Positions 43,993 to 56,581 of a stretch of DNA of 64,000 nt are shown here, one piece after another. The notes beneath the pieces were generated by a model. It did no database searches, had not been told where the DNA came from, and worked only from the letters and a program-made list of their open reading frames with translations. The DNA is from Alopecurus myosuroides. Its lineage: Eukaryota > Streptophyta > Magnoliopsida > Poales > Poaceae. The position numbers and the translations under genes were made by a program. Where the stretch lies: NCBI GenBank assembly GCA_028641055.1, contig CM054062.1:22080536-22144535 (forward strand), written 5' to 3'. Positions within the stretch are counted from its first letter, which is position 1, and every line of letters begins with the position of its first letter.

Positions 43993-45660
43993 TGATACGT
44001 CTCCAACGTATCTATAATTTCTGATGTTCCATGTTGATATTATGCCAATTTCTACATGTTTTCTCCCTTCTTTATAGCATTTTTACACGTTTTTCGGGAC
44101 TAACCTATTAACAAGATGCCAAGTGCCAGTTCCCTGTTTTCGGCTGTTTTTTATTTCAGAAAAGTTGTTCTGGAAATATTCTCGGAATTGGACCCCACGA
44201 ATGCCGAAGTTCCTATTTTCCCCGAAGCATCCAGAAGTCCGGAGAGGAGTCGAAGATAGGCACCAGGGGGCCCTCACCATAGCCAGGCGCGGGCCCCCCT
44301 TGGTCGTGCCTGGGGTGGTGAGGCCATCCTGGTGGCCCACCGACGTCGCCCTTTCGCCTATTTATTCCCCTCCGAAGGATAACCCTACGGACCTGATAAA
44401 TAATCCCCGAAAATTCCGCAACCGCCATCGTCGTCAACCCTAGACCAGGGGGGTTCTGAAGCTGTCTTCCGGCACCCTGACGGAGATGAGATCATCACCG
44501 GAGGCCTCTTCATCACCATGCCTGCCTCCGCAGTGATGCGTGAGTAGTTCATCCTTGGACTACGGGTCCATAGCAGTAGCTAGATGGTTGTCTTCTCCTA
44601 TTATGCCTCAATGTTTAGATCTCCTGAGCTGCCTGACATGATCGAGATTGTTCTTATGTAATTCTACGTGATGTGTTTGCTGGGATCCGGTGAATATTGA
44701 ACTTATGCCAAGTTGATTATAGTCTTTATTGTATATGTTATTCGTGATCTTGCATGCTTTCCGTTGCAAGTGGTTGCTCATGCAAAGTAGTTGCTAGTGA
44801 CTCCAAGATGGAGTATTTATGCTAGATAGTTGGGTTCATGACTCCTTTTCGCCTGTGCTCGAGTGACAGAAACGTGACGGGGAGGATGTGTTGTTGCCAC
44901 TAGGGAGAAAACGGCGGTGTGAGTGCCCACGTGCACAATCATTGCTTACATTAGACACATTGCTTAATGCGATTATCTGTTGCTCGCAACTTTATACCTA
45001 AGGGGGTTCGGATGATAACCTGAGGGTGGATTATTAGTCGTAGATGCAGTTGGATTACGGTCTATGTATATTGTTGTAATGCCCGCACTAAATATCATAG
45101 TAGCCATCATGTCATGAATGTGCACTACGGTGCAACCTCTATTTGTCAATTTTCCAGCTGTAATTTGTTCACCCAGCATGCTATCTTTCATGGAGAGGCA
45201 CCACTAGTGAACCTATGAACCCCGGTCCATTTTCCTACACTGTTAAACAAACCACTACAATTCCCGGTTTTCTTTACTTACTGCAAGTATACACCATTTT
45301 CCACACTATACGTCTAATCTTTGTTTTCAGCAAGACCGGTGAGATTGACAACCTGACTTTACCGTTGGGACAAAGTATTTTGGTTGTGTTGTGTGCAGGT
45401 TCCTTGTTGTTGCTGACACCAGTGAGGCGCCATCACCACCGTCAGTGGCATCAACCTTCAGAAGATCCTCTTTATCCTACTAGATTGATAACCTTAGTTC
45501 TTAACTGAGGGAAATTCTTACCGCTGTACTCATCACACCCTCCTCTTGGGGTTCCCAACACGCCATCCACAGCAACAAGAATTTCTGGCGGCGTTTCCGG
45601 GGAATTAAAATTCATTATCATGAAGAAGTCTCCCCGTGAAGGCACCATCAAGGCGTAGCA
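43993..45660 (+). repeat. A 3' LTR, complete
   Basis: 1668 bp, TGATACGTCTCC to GTAGCA. The uninterrupted sequence TTTCATGGAGAGGCACCACT at about 45188 shows the site that B occupied in the other LTR. Substitutions and small indels relative to the 5' LTR are common, for example about 22 extra bp near 45085. Confidence 0.88.
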
Positions 45661-46332
45661 GCGACGGAAGGCGACATTCGAGCAAGAGGCAGAAATATTG
45701 ATGCTTTGTTCAGGAAAAAAAGGCGTCTCGCTGAGAAAAGAAGGCTACTCCAGAAGCTCAGCCAAAACCCAAAGAGGTGAACATAGCCTTTGGGGAGGAT
45801 AATTCCAGCAGATGGAAAGGAAAGGTTCAGAAGGCCGAGAACCTATCTCTTATTCCAAAGAAGAATGGGAGAAGATGAAAAAAGAAAACTGCATCCACCA
45901 CCAACAGTTCGGAAATCCCACCCATACAAATGTGCAATACCGGCTTAATAATCATATGAAAGGCATCATAGGATCCGAGAACAAGGGAAAGAACTTCAAT
46001 ACGAAGTTCAACAAGCAAAAACACGAAGCTGACAAAGAGGAAAGCGAGTCTGATACTTACAACAAGATCAAAGAGCAGCAATGAAAAGGCGAACCCAAGT
46101 TCCCGAGAGTCGAAGGAGAATGTAACCTAACTTTCCTTGTGACCCTTTTAGCAAAAAAGGAAAAACGAACGCTGCGATAAATCAACACGGTAGTGCCTCC
46201 AACTCCAAAGTACTTAAAGTATTCAAATACGTCAATTACTTGGGATCAGTCTGATCAACCCGGTAGCATCCCGGAACCCATGACGCATGCTTTGGTAGTA
46301 AGTCCTATTGTTAAAAACACTAGGGTTAGAAG
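45661..46332 (+). pseudogene. G0 gag C-terminus up to the protease linker
   Basis: This resumes after element A. 45661-45810 is Arg/Lys-rich. 45812-46084 gives a Lys/Glu/Asn-rich stretch. The following codons, past stops at about 46082 and 46180, still show the conserved gag-protease linker of Tat-type elements (EGECNLTF, ITWDQSDQPGS, ALVVSPIVKNTR). In relatives the protease Asp follows within about ten residues, but here element C begins at 46333. No protease remains. Confidence 0.65.
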
Positions 46333-48721
46333 TGAAAGAGCATGGTGCCCCATGTGTGGTTTTGGTAATTGATGACAATAACTATGGACTAATGGCTGCA
46401 TTGAGCTATACTTGTAGATTTTTTCCATAGGCAATGATTTATGTCCATGTGTTGGATTCAAGATAATCAAGTGGTGACCAAGGTGCTATTCATGTGAATA
46501 TCCCAAGTTTGGTCATGAGAGAGTTGAGCATATTGCAAGTATTTCTTGAAGAAGAATATTTTGGGAACATTCATCTTTACCTTCAAGACATCATTATTAT
46601 GAAGAGAGAAGAAAAGATGCAAGGTTGATCAAGGCAAAGTGCTAAGCGATGGTTAATATTGGTCAACTCACAAAGTAAGAAGATGTAACATGTGGGGTCA
46701 TGGTATGGTAAGTAATTGTTCATATATATTTGTGTTCTAACTTATTATATGTGTGTGTGTGGTATATCTATGTGGTGTTAGGTATCTTTCCATGGGCTTG
46801 CATCAAAAGGAAGATTTCATATAGTCCATGGTGGATGACGTCAAGTTGTGGTCGTCATCAAATTCGATAAGTGCAAGTTCAAGGGGAGCATATCGAAGAG
46901 ATCACATGCTTTAAGCTTGCCAAACCCTTGGAGATAATGTCCAAGTCAAGATGTACCTAAAAGAGCCTCTCCCAAAGTGGCGTATGGGGAGAAATCTATG
47001 TGTCTTCACCGAGCAAAGCGAAATCAAGAAAGGTGTTCCATCTTGAGGAGGTCAAGATCTTCATCATCTAGCTCAAATGGAATTCTCAAGGCAAAGGTAT
47101 GATATTGATAGGTTTTTTATATTAAATGTCTCATAGAATTACGAGGGAGACCGTGTTATAGTATAGATAACCGTACTATCAAGAGGGGCTCTCATATTAG
47201 CAACTTGATCGCATCACTCGGAGAGAGCTCAAACCTTTGCATACTTGGCATCATGTTTCTTGGTTCTTATTTGTGTCTTCTCCATGTCCGGTTTTATATA
47301 TTTTCATGTGTTTCAATACAAGCTCAAGTTCATAAAAAACGGGTTTCGCATGAAAAACTTATTGCGTTTTATATATTGGAGGTTTTACCGATTGTTCCTT
47401 TGTAGAGAGGTCAAACCTTTCATCATTTGGTTTTATCCTCCAATGATGGAATATGATGTTTCTCTGCATTATCTTATAGTGATAATCGTTGCGAGTTCAA
47501 CGAGCCCAAGATCATCAAAAACGGAGCCCGGAGGCGAAAGATATCGCGTTTTTAGTGTAGGTGTTTTCCGTGAAACGCAGAGTGGCCATCCCAGGACGGG
47601 CTCCATGCTTCTGTTAGGTGGCCGGCCTAGAGGCCGGGGACGCGCAGAATTCCCCCAACATGCTTATTTTGGGGGCCTATATAAGGGGTCTTCTTCCCCA
47701 ATGGTTCCCTACATTTTAGGCAAGTTTTCCCCACCATTGTTGACCTTTTGGACCTTGCTTTCTCTCTGTTCCTTCATGATTCTTGCCTCCAATTAGTGGG
47801 AAAAGAGAGAGGAGAGTTAGATCTACTATTCCACCAATCCATCTCTTCTCTTAGTGAGGGCAAGTCTTTGTATCTAGATCTTTTGGATTAATTTGTTGAG
47901 TTCTTGTTTGTTCTTCCTTTCTTCTCCCCCCATAGCATTTGTTGCTTTGGCGTGATTTGAGAGTGATGGATTTGAGCACTTCTTGTGTTCTTGCCATTGC
48001 ATAGGTTGCATCGGTTTGAGTTCTTTACAAGGATTCGTTCGAGTGAAAGGTTGAGAAGCTTGTTATTCTTGGGTTCTTGGAGTGCCCTTGAGCTTGTCCT
48101 CTTCGGTACTTGGAGTACCCTAGACGGTTGTTGTTGTGTCGGAGTTTTGGTGGCTCCGGACCTTGTTGTCCCGGAGTGTTGGTGGCTCATGACCTTGTTG
48201 CTATCTCGGAGTTTTGGTGGATCGTGGGATATTGTTGGGAGCCTCCAATTGAGTTGTGGAGATTTCCCCAACCTTGTAAAGGATTGGTGACCGCCCTCAA
48301 AGGTTCCATAGTGGACCGTGGCACTCCGCATTGGTGGAGGCACGAGGAGAATAAGGTGAGCCATTGGGAGCTTGGAGTCATTGTGACTCCACACCTCTCC
48401 AACGTAGATTAGGTTCCATTGGGAAGTGAACTTCGAGATAAATCACCGTTTCCACGTGTCTCGGTTATTTCTATACCCGATCTCTTTACTTATGCAATTT
48501 ACTTTGTGATAGCCATCGAGCTTGAAGTAACATATCTTGCTATCACATAGTTTCTTGAATTGTTTAGCATAAGTTTTTGGTGCACATAGGTGAACCTAGT
48601 TTGTTTAGGTTTTGTCTTGATAAATTAAACACTATTTTTATTATGTATTTATTCAAGCCTTAACTGTAATTATATTAAAACGCCTATTCACCCCCCTCTA
48701 GGCGACATCCGTGTCCTTTCA
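46333..48721 (+). repeat. C 5' LTR
   Basis: 2389 bp, ending with the common CACCCCCCTCTAGGCGACATC stretch (in part) and CTTTCA, which mirrors TGAAAG at the start. Within it, 48080-48235 holds three imperfect copies of a unit of about 50 bp with TCGGAGTTTTGGTGG. Confidence 0.8.
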
Positions 48722-48776
48722 ATTGGTACCAGAGCCGGGTCTCTCTTCATAGGGTTTCACAACCTAGATAGTAAAG

Positions 48777-50863
48777 ATGTCGGCTAGGGGATTAGTGCGT
48801 AATGTTACTTTTATATTCGATGGCACAAATTATAATACTTGGAAAATTAGTATGTTTAATATTTTTAAGGACATGGATCCAAATATAGATAAAATTCAGA
48901 TATGGGTTTTTCTACTCCAACGGGTCTTGATTGCTCTTTAGAGGATGAGAAAAACCTATATCTCAATACTCAAGCTACTAATGTGTTTTTCAAATATTTG
49001 AGTATTGTAGTTCTTGAGTCAATTAGGCCATCTTGTAAAGCTCATAAGATATGGACCAAGCTTGAAGATAAATATGATGTGTCTAAAAGTTGTGGGAATG
49101 ATTATTCTCCCTCCACCTCCGATCGTGATGAGTTCTCAACTTCTTATACTTCACCTAAATGTGGCAAGGCACAACATAATGATATGGTGAGTAGTGAAAA
49201 ATATTGCAATCTTGATAGTAAGCTTATTGTTGACGATTCTTCATATCTATCTTATTGCAATACATTGTCTATGGACTTAAACACATCTAGCACCCAAAAT
49301 TATTTACATGCTTGTGTTGATAGTCCATGCATATCATGTAGAAAGTCCTTGAATAAATCTTATGATGATATGCTTGATACATCTTTTTGCCATAGTAAAA
49401 ATGGTTGTATTTCCTCTAGTACTTGTGTTACTAACCATGTAGAAGAAACATAACATTCCATGGAACAATATGTGGATTTAAGTGGTGCTTCAAGTAATGG
49501 TTCATCATCATCTACCATATCTCACTTATGCTTGCTAAAGGTTCAAAGGTTGCTCCTACTTTGAAAACCAATGTATCTAGTGATGATGATGATGATTATG
49601 ATGGTGGTGATGATGATGATGATGATGATGACGACGATGATAATGAAAATGATTCGTTAATGGAGAAAGGTAAATGATTCACAATATAATTTATGAGTAT
49701 AATTATGCTTGTGCCAATTTCCTAGAAATCATTATAGAATTTCATAGGCGCAATATCGCCATTAAGGATTTGGAAGCATGCATTGACGCGTGTTATAGCC
49801 GCGAGCGTGATTATTCCTATGAAATTGCAAAACTAGAGGAAGCTCTTGTAGAAGAACAAACCACCAATGAATCTCTTGAAGAGACTTTTACTCTAAATTT
49901 ATCAAAAATAAAGGACTCTCATGATAGAAATCTTGAGGTGGTTAATTGTCTTAAAACTAAAAATGATGAGCTAAGAGTCGCAAATACTCAACTTAAAGAT
50001 TCATATTCAAAGAGGCTTGCCAAGTTTCCTTCTCCTATTTCAATTGATAATGAAGCTTGTGCTACTAACTCTATTTCTTGTGAAGCTCTACATTGAAGGA
50101 GAATATTGAGATAAGAGTTCAACTTGAGTTGCTAACTAACAATTATGGGAAATTGGAAGAAAGTTATGAAAAGATCTCAAGCTCTCATGAGGATCTTTTA
50201 GTCTCACATGATAAGCTAAAGTTAGCTCATGATGCTATCGTTACCAAGGTGATATCTTGTGAGCCTCATGTGGACATTAGAACAAACTCTACTCAAAATT
50301 ATATTTTGCCTCGTTCTAGTCCTATTAATTCATTCACTCATAATATCGCTACATCTCGTGATAAATTGCTTTCCATGCCTTGTTGCTCTAACTACGAAGC
50401 ATCTACTTCCTCTATTACTTGTGTTGCTACTAACCATGTCGAGGAAATAAAAGAGCTCAAGGTCCAAGTCACTCCTTTGAAGAAAGACTTGGAAAAGCGT
50501 CATGGGAATTCCGCACTTGACAACATGTTTAATGTGTAAAGATTACCCAATAAAAAGAGTGTACTTGGATTCAACTCCAATAATAATAATAATTCCAATA
50601 TCAAGAAGAAAGGAGGAAGCCTATGTTGCTACTTATGCCGTAAAAAGGGCCACTTCGCTTCCTAGTGCACTAATGGTACCTTATCCAACCCAGTCATTAT
50701 TGATGATGTCTATTCCCCTCGGAAGGATAAGGTTGGAAATGTGTTTGCCAAAAATGTTGGCACTCAAAGTGGTGTCAAGAAACGAACCATTTGTGTTTCC
50801 AAGCCTATTGTGACTAACCTCTTAGGACCCAACTTGGTTGGGGACCAACAAGCTAAAACTTGA
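48777..50863 (+). pseudogene. C gag (copia type), degenerate
   Basis: The ATG at 48777 starts MSARGLVRNVTFIFDGTNYN, followed by WKISMFNIFKDMDP, typical of copia gag (UBN2/DUF4219 type). The frame shifts at about 48898 and the next frame (48902-49453) holds IRPSCKAHKIWTKLEDKYDV. An Asp-rich run is encoded at 49576-49645. 49674-50539 is a long coiled-coil segment in two frames. A zinc knuckle CYLCRKKGHFAS-stop-C sits at about 50622-50665, with TAG inside. The sequence ends at TGA 50861-50863. Gag packages RNA, and without pol the element would rely on a partner. Confidence 0.75.
49576..49645 (+). repeat. (GAT)n / (GAC)n microsatellite in C gag
   Basis: Near-continuous GAT/GAC triplets encoding poly-Asp with a few interruptions. 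Confidence 0.9.
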
Positions 50864-53800
50864 TCAATAGGTGTTGTTGGAGGGCATTGGATATTTGGCT
50901 ATGTTATGAAGAATTAAGGGATCTTCATCAATTATATTTACTCAAGCCAAGTCATTTGTATCATCATATATCTATCTCATATCCAATGTGTCTCCTTGCA
51001 GTAACTTGTATTTAAATTATATACATTGAAAGTTGCTTGCCCCTTGCATGCGTTAGTTTTGTATCTAGCATGTGTTTGTATATGGTGGGCTTACTAATTA
51101 CCTATCTTGAGTAACATAGTAAGTGTTTATTGGTTTGCACTCCATGTACTTGTTTGTTTTGCGTAGAGCCTTTATTGTGATTTATAATTAATTTAGTCGC
51201 CTCTTTTGAGAGATTAATGAACTATCTCATTCTGGGGGAGTGATGTGCTTTGCCACCTCACAATCATAAAATACGTGTACATGAGGTATATCAATTATTA
51301 TTAATGTGACAAGATTATATAGCCTCCATGTGGTGGGGGATTTGATGATTTGCCACACTTTACGTGTGAAATTTGATTATTTGCCATATGACCACCACAT
51401 GTCAGTGAGACAGGATGTGGCAAATAATCAAATTGCAAAGTAAAACGTGGCAAATCGTCAAATCCCCCCTCCATGTGGTAGTTCATTCTCATGAGAAATT
51501 CAAATTTTACAATTTCATTAATTATCTCTTATTTTATTTCACTTGCCTCTTGTTGAAAAGAAATAGATTATCACATTATGGGGGAGTAATAAGCCATATG
51601 CATATTACAATCCTATAAAATGTGAACATGTGAGGTAATTCCACTTAAATATTCTAAATTATCTTGTTACTACGTGGCATGATTAGCTCAAACAAGTTCC
51701 ATACTTGCTTAAATGAGTTTTTGTATCTCATATTTTGGTTTCTTGAATTTGAGAGAGTTTCTTCGTGCGGTGTGCCTCAAATGTGCACTAGTATGTATTA
51801 TCTGGGATTCCGGTTGCTTCAAGATATACTAAGCATTGCTTTGCATGATCATTTGACTAGTTGAAGCCACCAAGAATATCTATGTAAGCATGGTAATTAA
51901 CTCATATCCTCTTCAATAAGCTTTTGTGTTTGAACATGATCATGAATATTTTTGTAATATACCACCGAAAAGTAACACCATACCCTCCTTGTCCTTGGAC
52001 AAGTGACAACCATATTTGTGGTAGAAGTTATTGATCATATTCACATTGCGCTTGGCTTCCATTTGTATTATCAACGAGAAATTGTTTTGTATGAACTCCC
52101 ATTGTCTTCCTTGCCTCTTGAAGATCTATGTGCTATAATCAAACAAAATTCTAGTGTAACGGTTGTAAGAAAAGCGAGGATCCACTTATAGTGATTTTGT
52201 ATTAAAATGCAAACATCTAGATAATGCACAAGTCATGGGAGAGCTATATTACTTCCTTTATAACACTATATTTTCAATTGGATCTCTTGCCACTTAATGA
52301 AAGTTTCTAGTGTATGCATGTGGAGAGTGATGATCCCATTTGTGTGCAAAATTCAAAAATCATGCATAGATGATGAGGAGCTATCATAGATTCTTTTTGG
52401 ACACTGGTTATCATAAGTTGATATTAGATCTTTTTAAATTGGTATTTTAATCAATATCTTGTGTGTTTGTGGAAGGCACAACTTTGCTTTTTTAGTACTT
52501 TGTGCCATCATAAAAAGTGTAGAGGGCTTGGTTATCTCATTCCTTGTTTTGCATTCTATTGTTTTGAATGAGATAAGTCTTTGAGCATATTTTATATAGT
52601 CATATTCTATGCTCATTTGTTTTTCTTTGATGCCCTCAATTGGTATTAACTGGAGCTTGATATCTCACTCATAGATATTTTCTTCAATTGACATCTCTTG
52701 GAATTTGACATGGTTCATTTGATGTCTATTGGGATCTCAATATTTTACTCCTTGATGCATTTTTATTTAGCACCCCCGAAGTGATAAGTATTTCCTTTGG
52801 TATTTTATTTTTACATGGTATATTTTCTAATTGGTATATTATCAATCATGAGTTGATTTTGTTTGGTTCCGATTGGTATTTCCTTTCATGTGTTGACGTG
52901 GACCTTTGATATAATTTGGACAACCTTTATGTCGTGTCCTGCCTTTGTGTGCATATCTTGTTTTACTAGGTGTTTTGTCCAAATTACATCGCTTTTGGTT
53001 CTTGAAAGTGATTTCATGCATAATTACTAATGTATATGTTATGGCATGTTTATCTTCCTTGATCCAATATTTATATAGAATAATATCCATCAATCCTAAA
53101 TTGGCTAAGATGTTCATGATATTCAATATCATATCTATATGCCCATATTCATGTGGATTGTGTCCTATATATTGTTGTTTGTCTAACTACTTTGGACCCA
53201 ATGAGTTTGGGGACCATTTTTGTACTTAAATATGATTTAGGTACATTTGATATGCATTGGGTGCTTGCCTCATTCAAAAAAGAGGTGTTATCAGTACATT
53301 CTTATTGGAGTCAATCTATGACGATGGATGAATTCTTATATAGTACAAGATCACCAATGCTACCTTGGTAACAAGTATCTACCTCATGCATATACTCTAA
53401 CATTTCAACCTTTTGTATGTTCTATCATGGCATGAAACATACTTACTCCTTGTTATACTCGTTGCTTTTATCAAAATGTCCCAACTATCTCTTCCCCCTC
53501 ATTGATGTTTGTGATGTCTTTGATGTGTTTTTGTTGGAAGGTCATTCATATCCTCTAAGACAAAAAAAAATTAAAACTATGTGCTATGCTTTCAAGCAAA
53601 GATCTTATTGTCGTATTTATATCTTCAAATTTGATATCTCGCTCTTTCTCTTTGTAACTATATTGTGTGTACATGTTTCTTTATGGATGTACATAATCAT
53701 GATTGTGGTCTATTTAGAAACTTATACACATGATAAGAATTACATGTCTAATTGGTATCCTAATGGTTCTGTGTCCATCCTTTTATTGGTAACTTCTCTT

Positions 53801-54040
53801 ATGGCTCAACCCCTCTTGCTCCAAGTGATATGACTTGTTTTCTTTTATGATCACTTGCACTTTATTTGAGTTTTGAACAACAGGGAGTTATGATTCCATT
53901 TTTGTGCACTTTGCATTCAAAATGCAATATTTCTAAATCATGCAAAAATATTGGGGAGCTCCTCTATTTTCTTTAAAAACACTCATTTTCTCAAACCATA
54001 ATATACCTTGTTCGTTTGGTTTGTTGGATCTTTTTTATTG
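50864..54040 (+). other. C non-coding tail, AT-rich
   Basis: No gene supported. Two similar purine tracts (CTGGGGGAGTGATGTGC at about 51233 and ATGGGGGAGTAATAAGC at about 51579) look like polypurine tracts, but no LTR start follows them. A small MITE lies at 51334-51469. Short frames such as 52945-53229 are not convincing. Confidence 0.5.
51334..51469. mobile_element. MITE with long terminal inverted repeats, 9-bp TSD (Mutator type)
   Basis: The arms GGGGGATTTGATGATTTGCC and its counterpart (minus strand GGGGGGATTTGACGATTTGCC in part) pair over about 55 bp with a short loop. TCCATGTGG flanks it on both sides (51325-51333 and 51470-51478). A 9-bp duplication is typical of Mutator-like elements. 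Confidence 0.7.
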
Positions 54041-56015
54041 CTTGCGTATTCCGAGAAGGAAATCCCCATATGGTGGATTCTGTCTTGGATAACCTGCTGA
54101 GGCGAGAAGACGTAATTATTCTGCACAATCAACCCGCCTTTTGGCCAGGTACGAATCAAGGGGGCTCGGGCGAAATAATTTTTTGCCCAAGGATGAATAT
54201 ATCCGAGTTCATCAAAGTAGGCCTCTTGCTTTACCTTAAACTTCCTGTCAAAAGTTGGAATTGGCTCAACTTATGGGGTCGTTGAAGGTCCGCCTTATTC
54301 ATGTTCCGTCCTTTTCCGCGCATCTGTATCAGGCGCATCAGGATGGCTGTACTGAAGTCGATAGATTGGTTCCTCCCGAGCGACCAAATTTTCTCCACCA
54401 GCTGCAACTGGAGTATCCGGGGCAGCTGTAGGGGATGGCTTAGGCCCTCCTGATTGCGGCAGCCTTAAGTTTTTTCCTCCCCTTCCCCTTCAAAGGGACA
54501 TGAGCAAGGCTAAAAGAGATAAGAATAAAAAACCGAGATTAAAAATCCGAGAAGAAGATGTTCAAGAAAAGTATGCAAAAATAAAAGCATACAAAAGAGA
54601 AATCCGAGTCTTGCCTAGAGGTGGCGATGACAACTTCGTCGAGGTCGATCACTTCTTGGATCGAAGAGATCTTCTTGCGCTTCTTTCCTCTGGCTGCTAA
54701 GAAGCGGGCTTTTAGCTCCGTAGTTCAGCTTCAGAGGCAAGCTAGCCTTCTCCGAGATCAGCAAGATGTAAAGAAATAAACCCAGATTAGCAAAACCGTC
54801 CGAGAAAGTTAAAAGTTCGAAAAACTACCCAAAAGGAGAAAATTAAAAGCATACCTTGGGAGCAAGGTTTTTGGTGTGGTACATTTGTAGACTATACTCG
54901 TAGTGATCATGAGTCGCTACCAAATTATTGACGCACTTTTTGAACTCCTTCTTCGACAAAGCTGACTTTGTCACCCTCATTGCATCGCCAGGCCCTGTGT
55001 ATTCACACAGAAGCCGACCGCCGTGGAATGCAAGGGTTGGATCCTCCTTCCGAGCCAGCAAACGATAGTGTCCATGACGGTCAGAGGAGGACAAGAAGCG
55101 ACGAGTTTTGCTATCAATCTCTTAATTCACAACAGGTCTGGGGAAAAAACCTGAACTGCGTCCAACGCCCAGTTATCCCTGGGAGTGGCGGCGGAGTTGG
55201 CAAAAGACATAATTCCCGCTTCCTTTCTAGGGAAGGGAATGTCCGGGTGATAGAAAAATGAGCCCGTCCAAAATTTGACGGACTCGAACGTTTTGATTTT
55301 GGGAAACCATTTCTCCCTGAACTTATGAAGGTTGAAGGAGATGGTCTCACAAGTTGGAAGGATACCTTTGAAGGTATTGCATTTTACGTTAAAACAATAT
55401 TGGAAGAAATCTAACCGGGGTTCTATCCCTAGATACACTCAAAGAGAGCCCGGAAGTCGGCTATATAGAGAATAGAGTTGGGTGGCAGGTTGTGGGGTTA
55501 AACCCCGTAGTGGTCTAGGACTTGGAGGAAAAAGGCAGAAGGCGGAAACCCCATACCTCGGATGAGATGGCAGGCCAAAATGACCCTTCCTCCGTCTTTT
55601 GGAGACGGCTCCGAGTCTTCCTCGTCCATTCTCCATTTGTCCTTGGTGATGAACCCTTCCTTCGCCATAGAACTGAGTAAACCAGTGCAACGTTGCATTG
55701 GCTCCAGTTTCTCGAATCGCCCTCTTCGTCTTCGCCTCCGGTGGCGGTGACGATTGTCACGGTTTCGCCGCCGGAGGCGGAAGATTCCCCCTCCTCGGTA
55801 TCAGGGACGGGAGGAGGAGGAGGAGTCGCAGATGGCGGCGGTATGTTTCCGGCGGAGGGGTTAGAGCCCCCTCCCGCCGATGCGCTTTCGGTGGTCTCCT
55901 GCGCGCACGCAGCTGAGCTTGGGGATTCCAGCAGAGTAGAGATGATGAAGGCGTGCATCGTGAGGTCGAGGTCGACGACGGTCTCGGAGACGCGTGCGGG
56001 GCTTCCGGTTTCCAT
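54040..56015 (-). pseudogene. G0 antisense gene, degenerate relative of the Y antisense gene
   Basis: ATG at 56015. The first 100 residues are Ser/Pro/Glu-rich low complexity. After a frameshift at about 55700 the conserved core appears (MGFPPSAFFLQVLDHYGV, then a stop and PHNLPPNS), matching LLDHFGVQMHHLPPN in exon 1 of Y. Further conserved-looking stretches are KWFPKIKTFESVKFWTGSFF (55438-55127 frame) and, after a likely intron, the Lys-rich part at 54843-55094 on the minus strand. Stops and shifts are common. It occupies the same site as in Y, between the lost pol and the 3' LTR. Exon limits cannot be fixed reliably. Confidence 0.7.
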
Positions 56016-56193
56016 ACTTTGGCGGCGCGACCATGTGATGGAACACCGGACACCGACGTTTTGAACTCCGGTGAGGTTTGGGCTCGATTGATTCTCCGGT
56101 TCCTTTCGCTCGGAACAGTGGGGTGCGCTATGTGCTCTGAAAGTCTCGAGGTGGAAGATGATGCAGACGGAGAATCGGAGGGATCGAGGTGGC

Positions 56194-56201
56194 TAATTAT
56201 A
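56194..56201 (-). promoter_or_regulatory. TATA-like box of the G0 antisense gene
   Basis: TATAATTA on the minus strand, about 180 bp upstream of the ATG at 56015. A G-box (TGACACGTGT, 56253-56262) lies 50-60 bp further upstream. Consensus and position only. Confidence 0.5.
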
Positions 56202-56581
56202 GCTGTTTTGCGCTGAGATTCGTCCCAACGGCTCTTTTAGCGGTTGGATGACTGACACGTGTTTCACCGGAAAACCCGAGAAACGAGGGGATGGGGTGAT
56301 ACTTGCTATCTCCTCGTTTCTCGCGCAAAATCTGTCAGAGATATGGTTTCAGTCTTTTAACTGAAACCAAGCGTCTGCGACGTAAGCACGATTTCATCGC
56401 TTGCGTCATAGGTACCTTCTCTACGAAGACTCTTGGAAGAAATGCCGTATTTCGGTAAATCCGAGTTTGGCGTTGAAAAATTCTGTTGAAAGAAGAATCA
56501 AGACAAAGCGCCGAAATTTGTGAAAAGTGTACAAACCCACGGGAGACGGAAAGATGAAGTCTTAATCCTTCTTGGGGGTAT

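Larger units (their letters stand above)
12088..45660 (+). mobile_element. A: non-autonomous LTR retrotransposon inside G0 gag
   Basis: The 5' LTR is split by element B (12088-13278 plus 40013-40471). The internal region is 40472-43992 and the 3' LTR is 43993-45660. The flanks ACGAC (12083-12087) and GCGAC (45661-45665) are a 5-bp target duplication with one change, and G0 gag continues on the right. The LTR opens TGATACGTCTCCAACGTATC, a signature of abundant Triticeae gypsy LTRs. A primer-binding site (TGGCACCATTGCCTGGGAGA, from 40480) follows the 5' LTR, and a purine tract (AGCTTGGGGATGCT) precedes the 3' LTR. Only two small frames are found, with no gag-pol. Confidence 0.88.
46333..54040 (+). 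mobile_element. C: copia-type gag-only retrotransposon, 3' end lost
   Basis: The 5' LTR 46333-48721 opens TGAAAGAGC and closes CCTTTCA. It is followed by a primer site complementary to initiator tRNA-Met type sequences (ATTGGTACCAGAGCC, from 48722) and a decayed gag. No integrase, RT or RNase H follows, and I find no second LTR before G0 sequence resumes at about 54040. Its own 3' end was probably removed in the same event that took G0's pol. The right border is approximate. Confidence 0.7.

Noticed and set aside
46328..54058. AGAAG on both sides of element C as a target duplication
   Set aside because: G0 sequence is not contiguous across C (protease linker on the left, antisense gene on the right), and the bases before 54054 are not an LTR end. 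The 5-mer match is probably chance.
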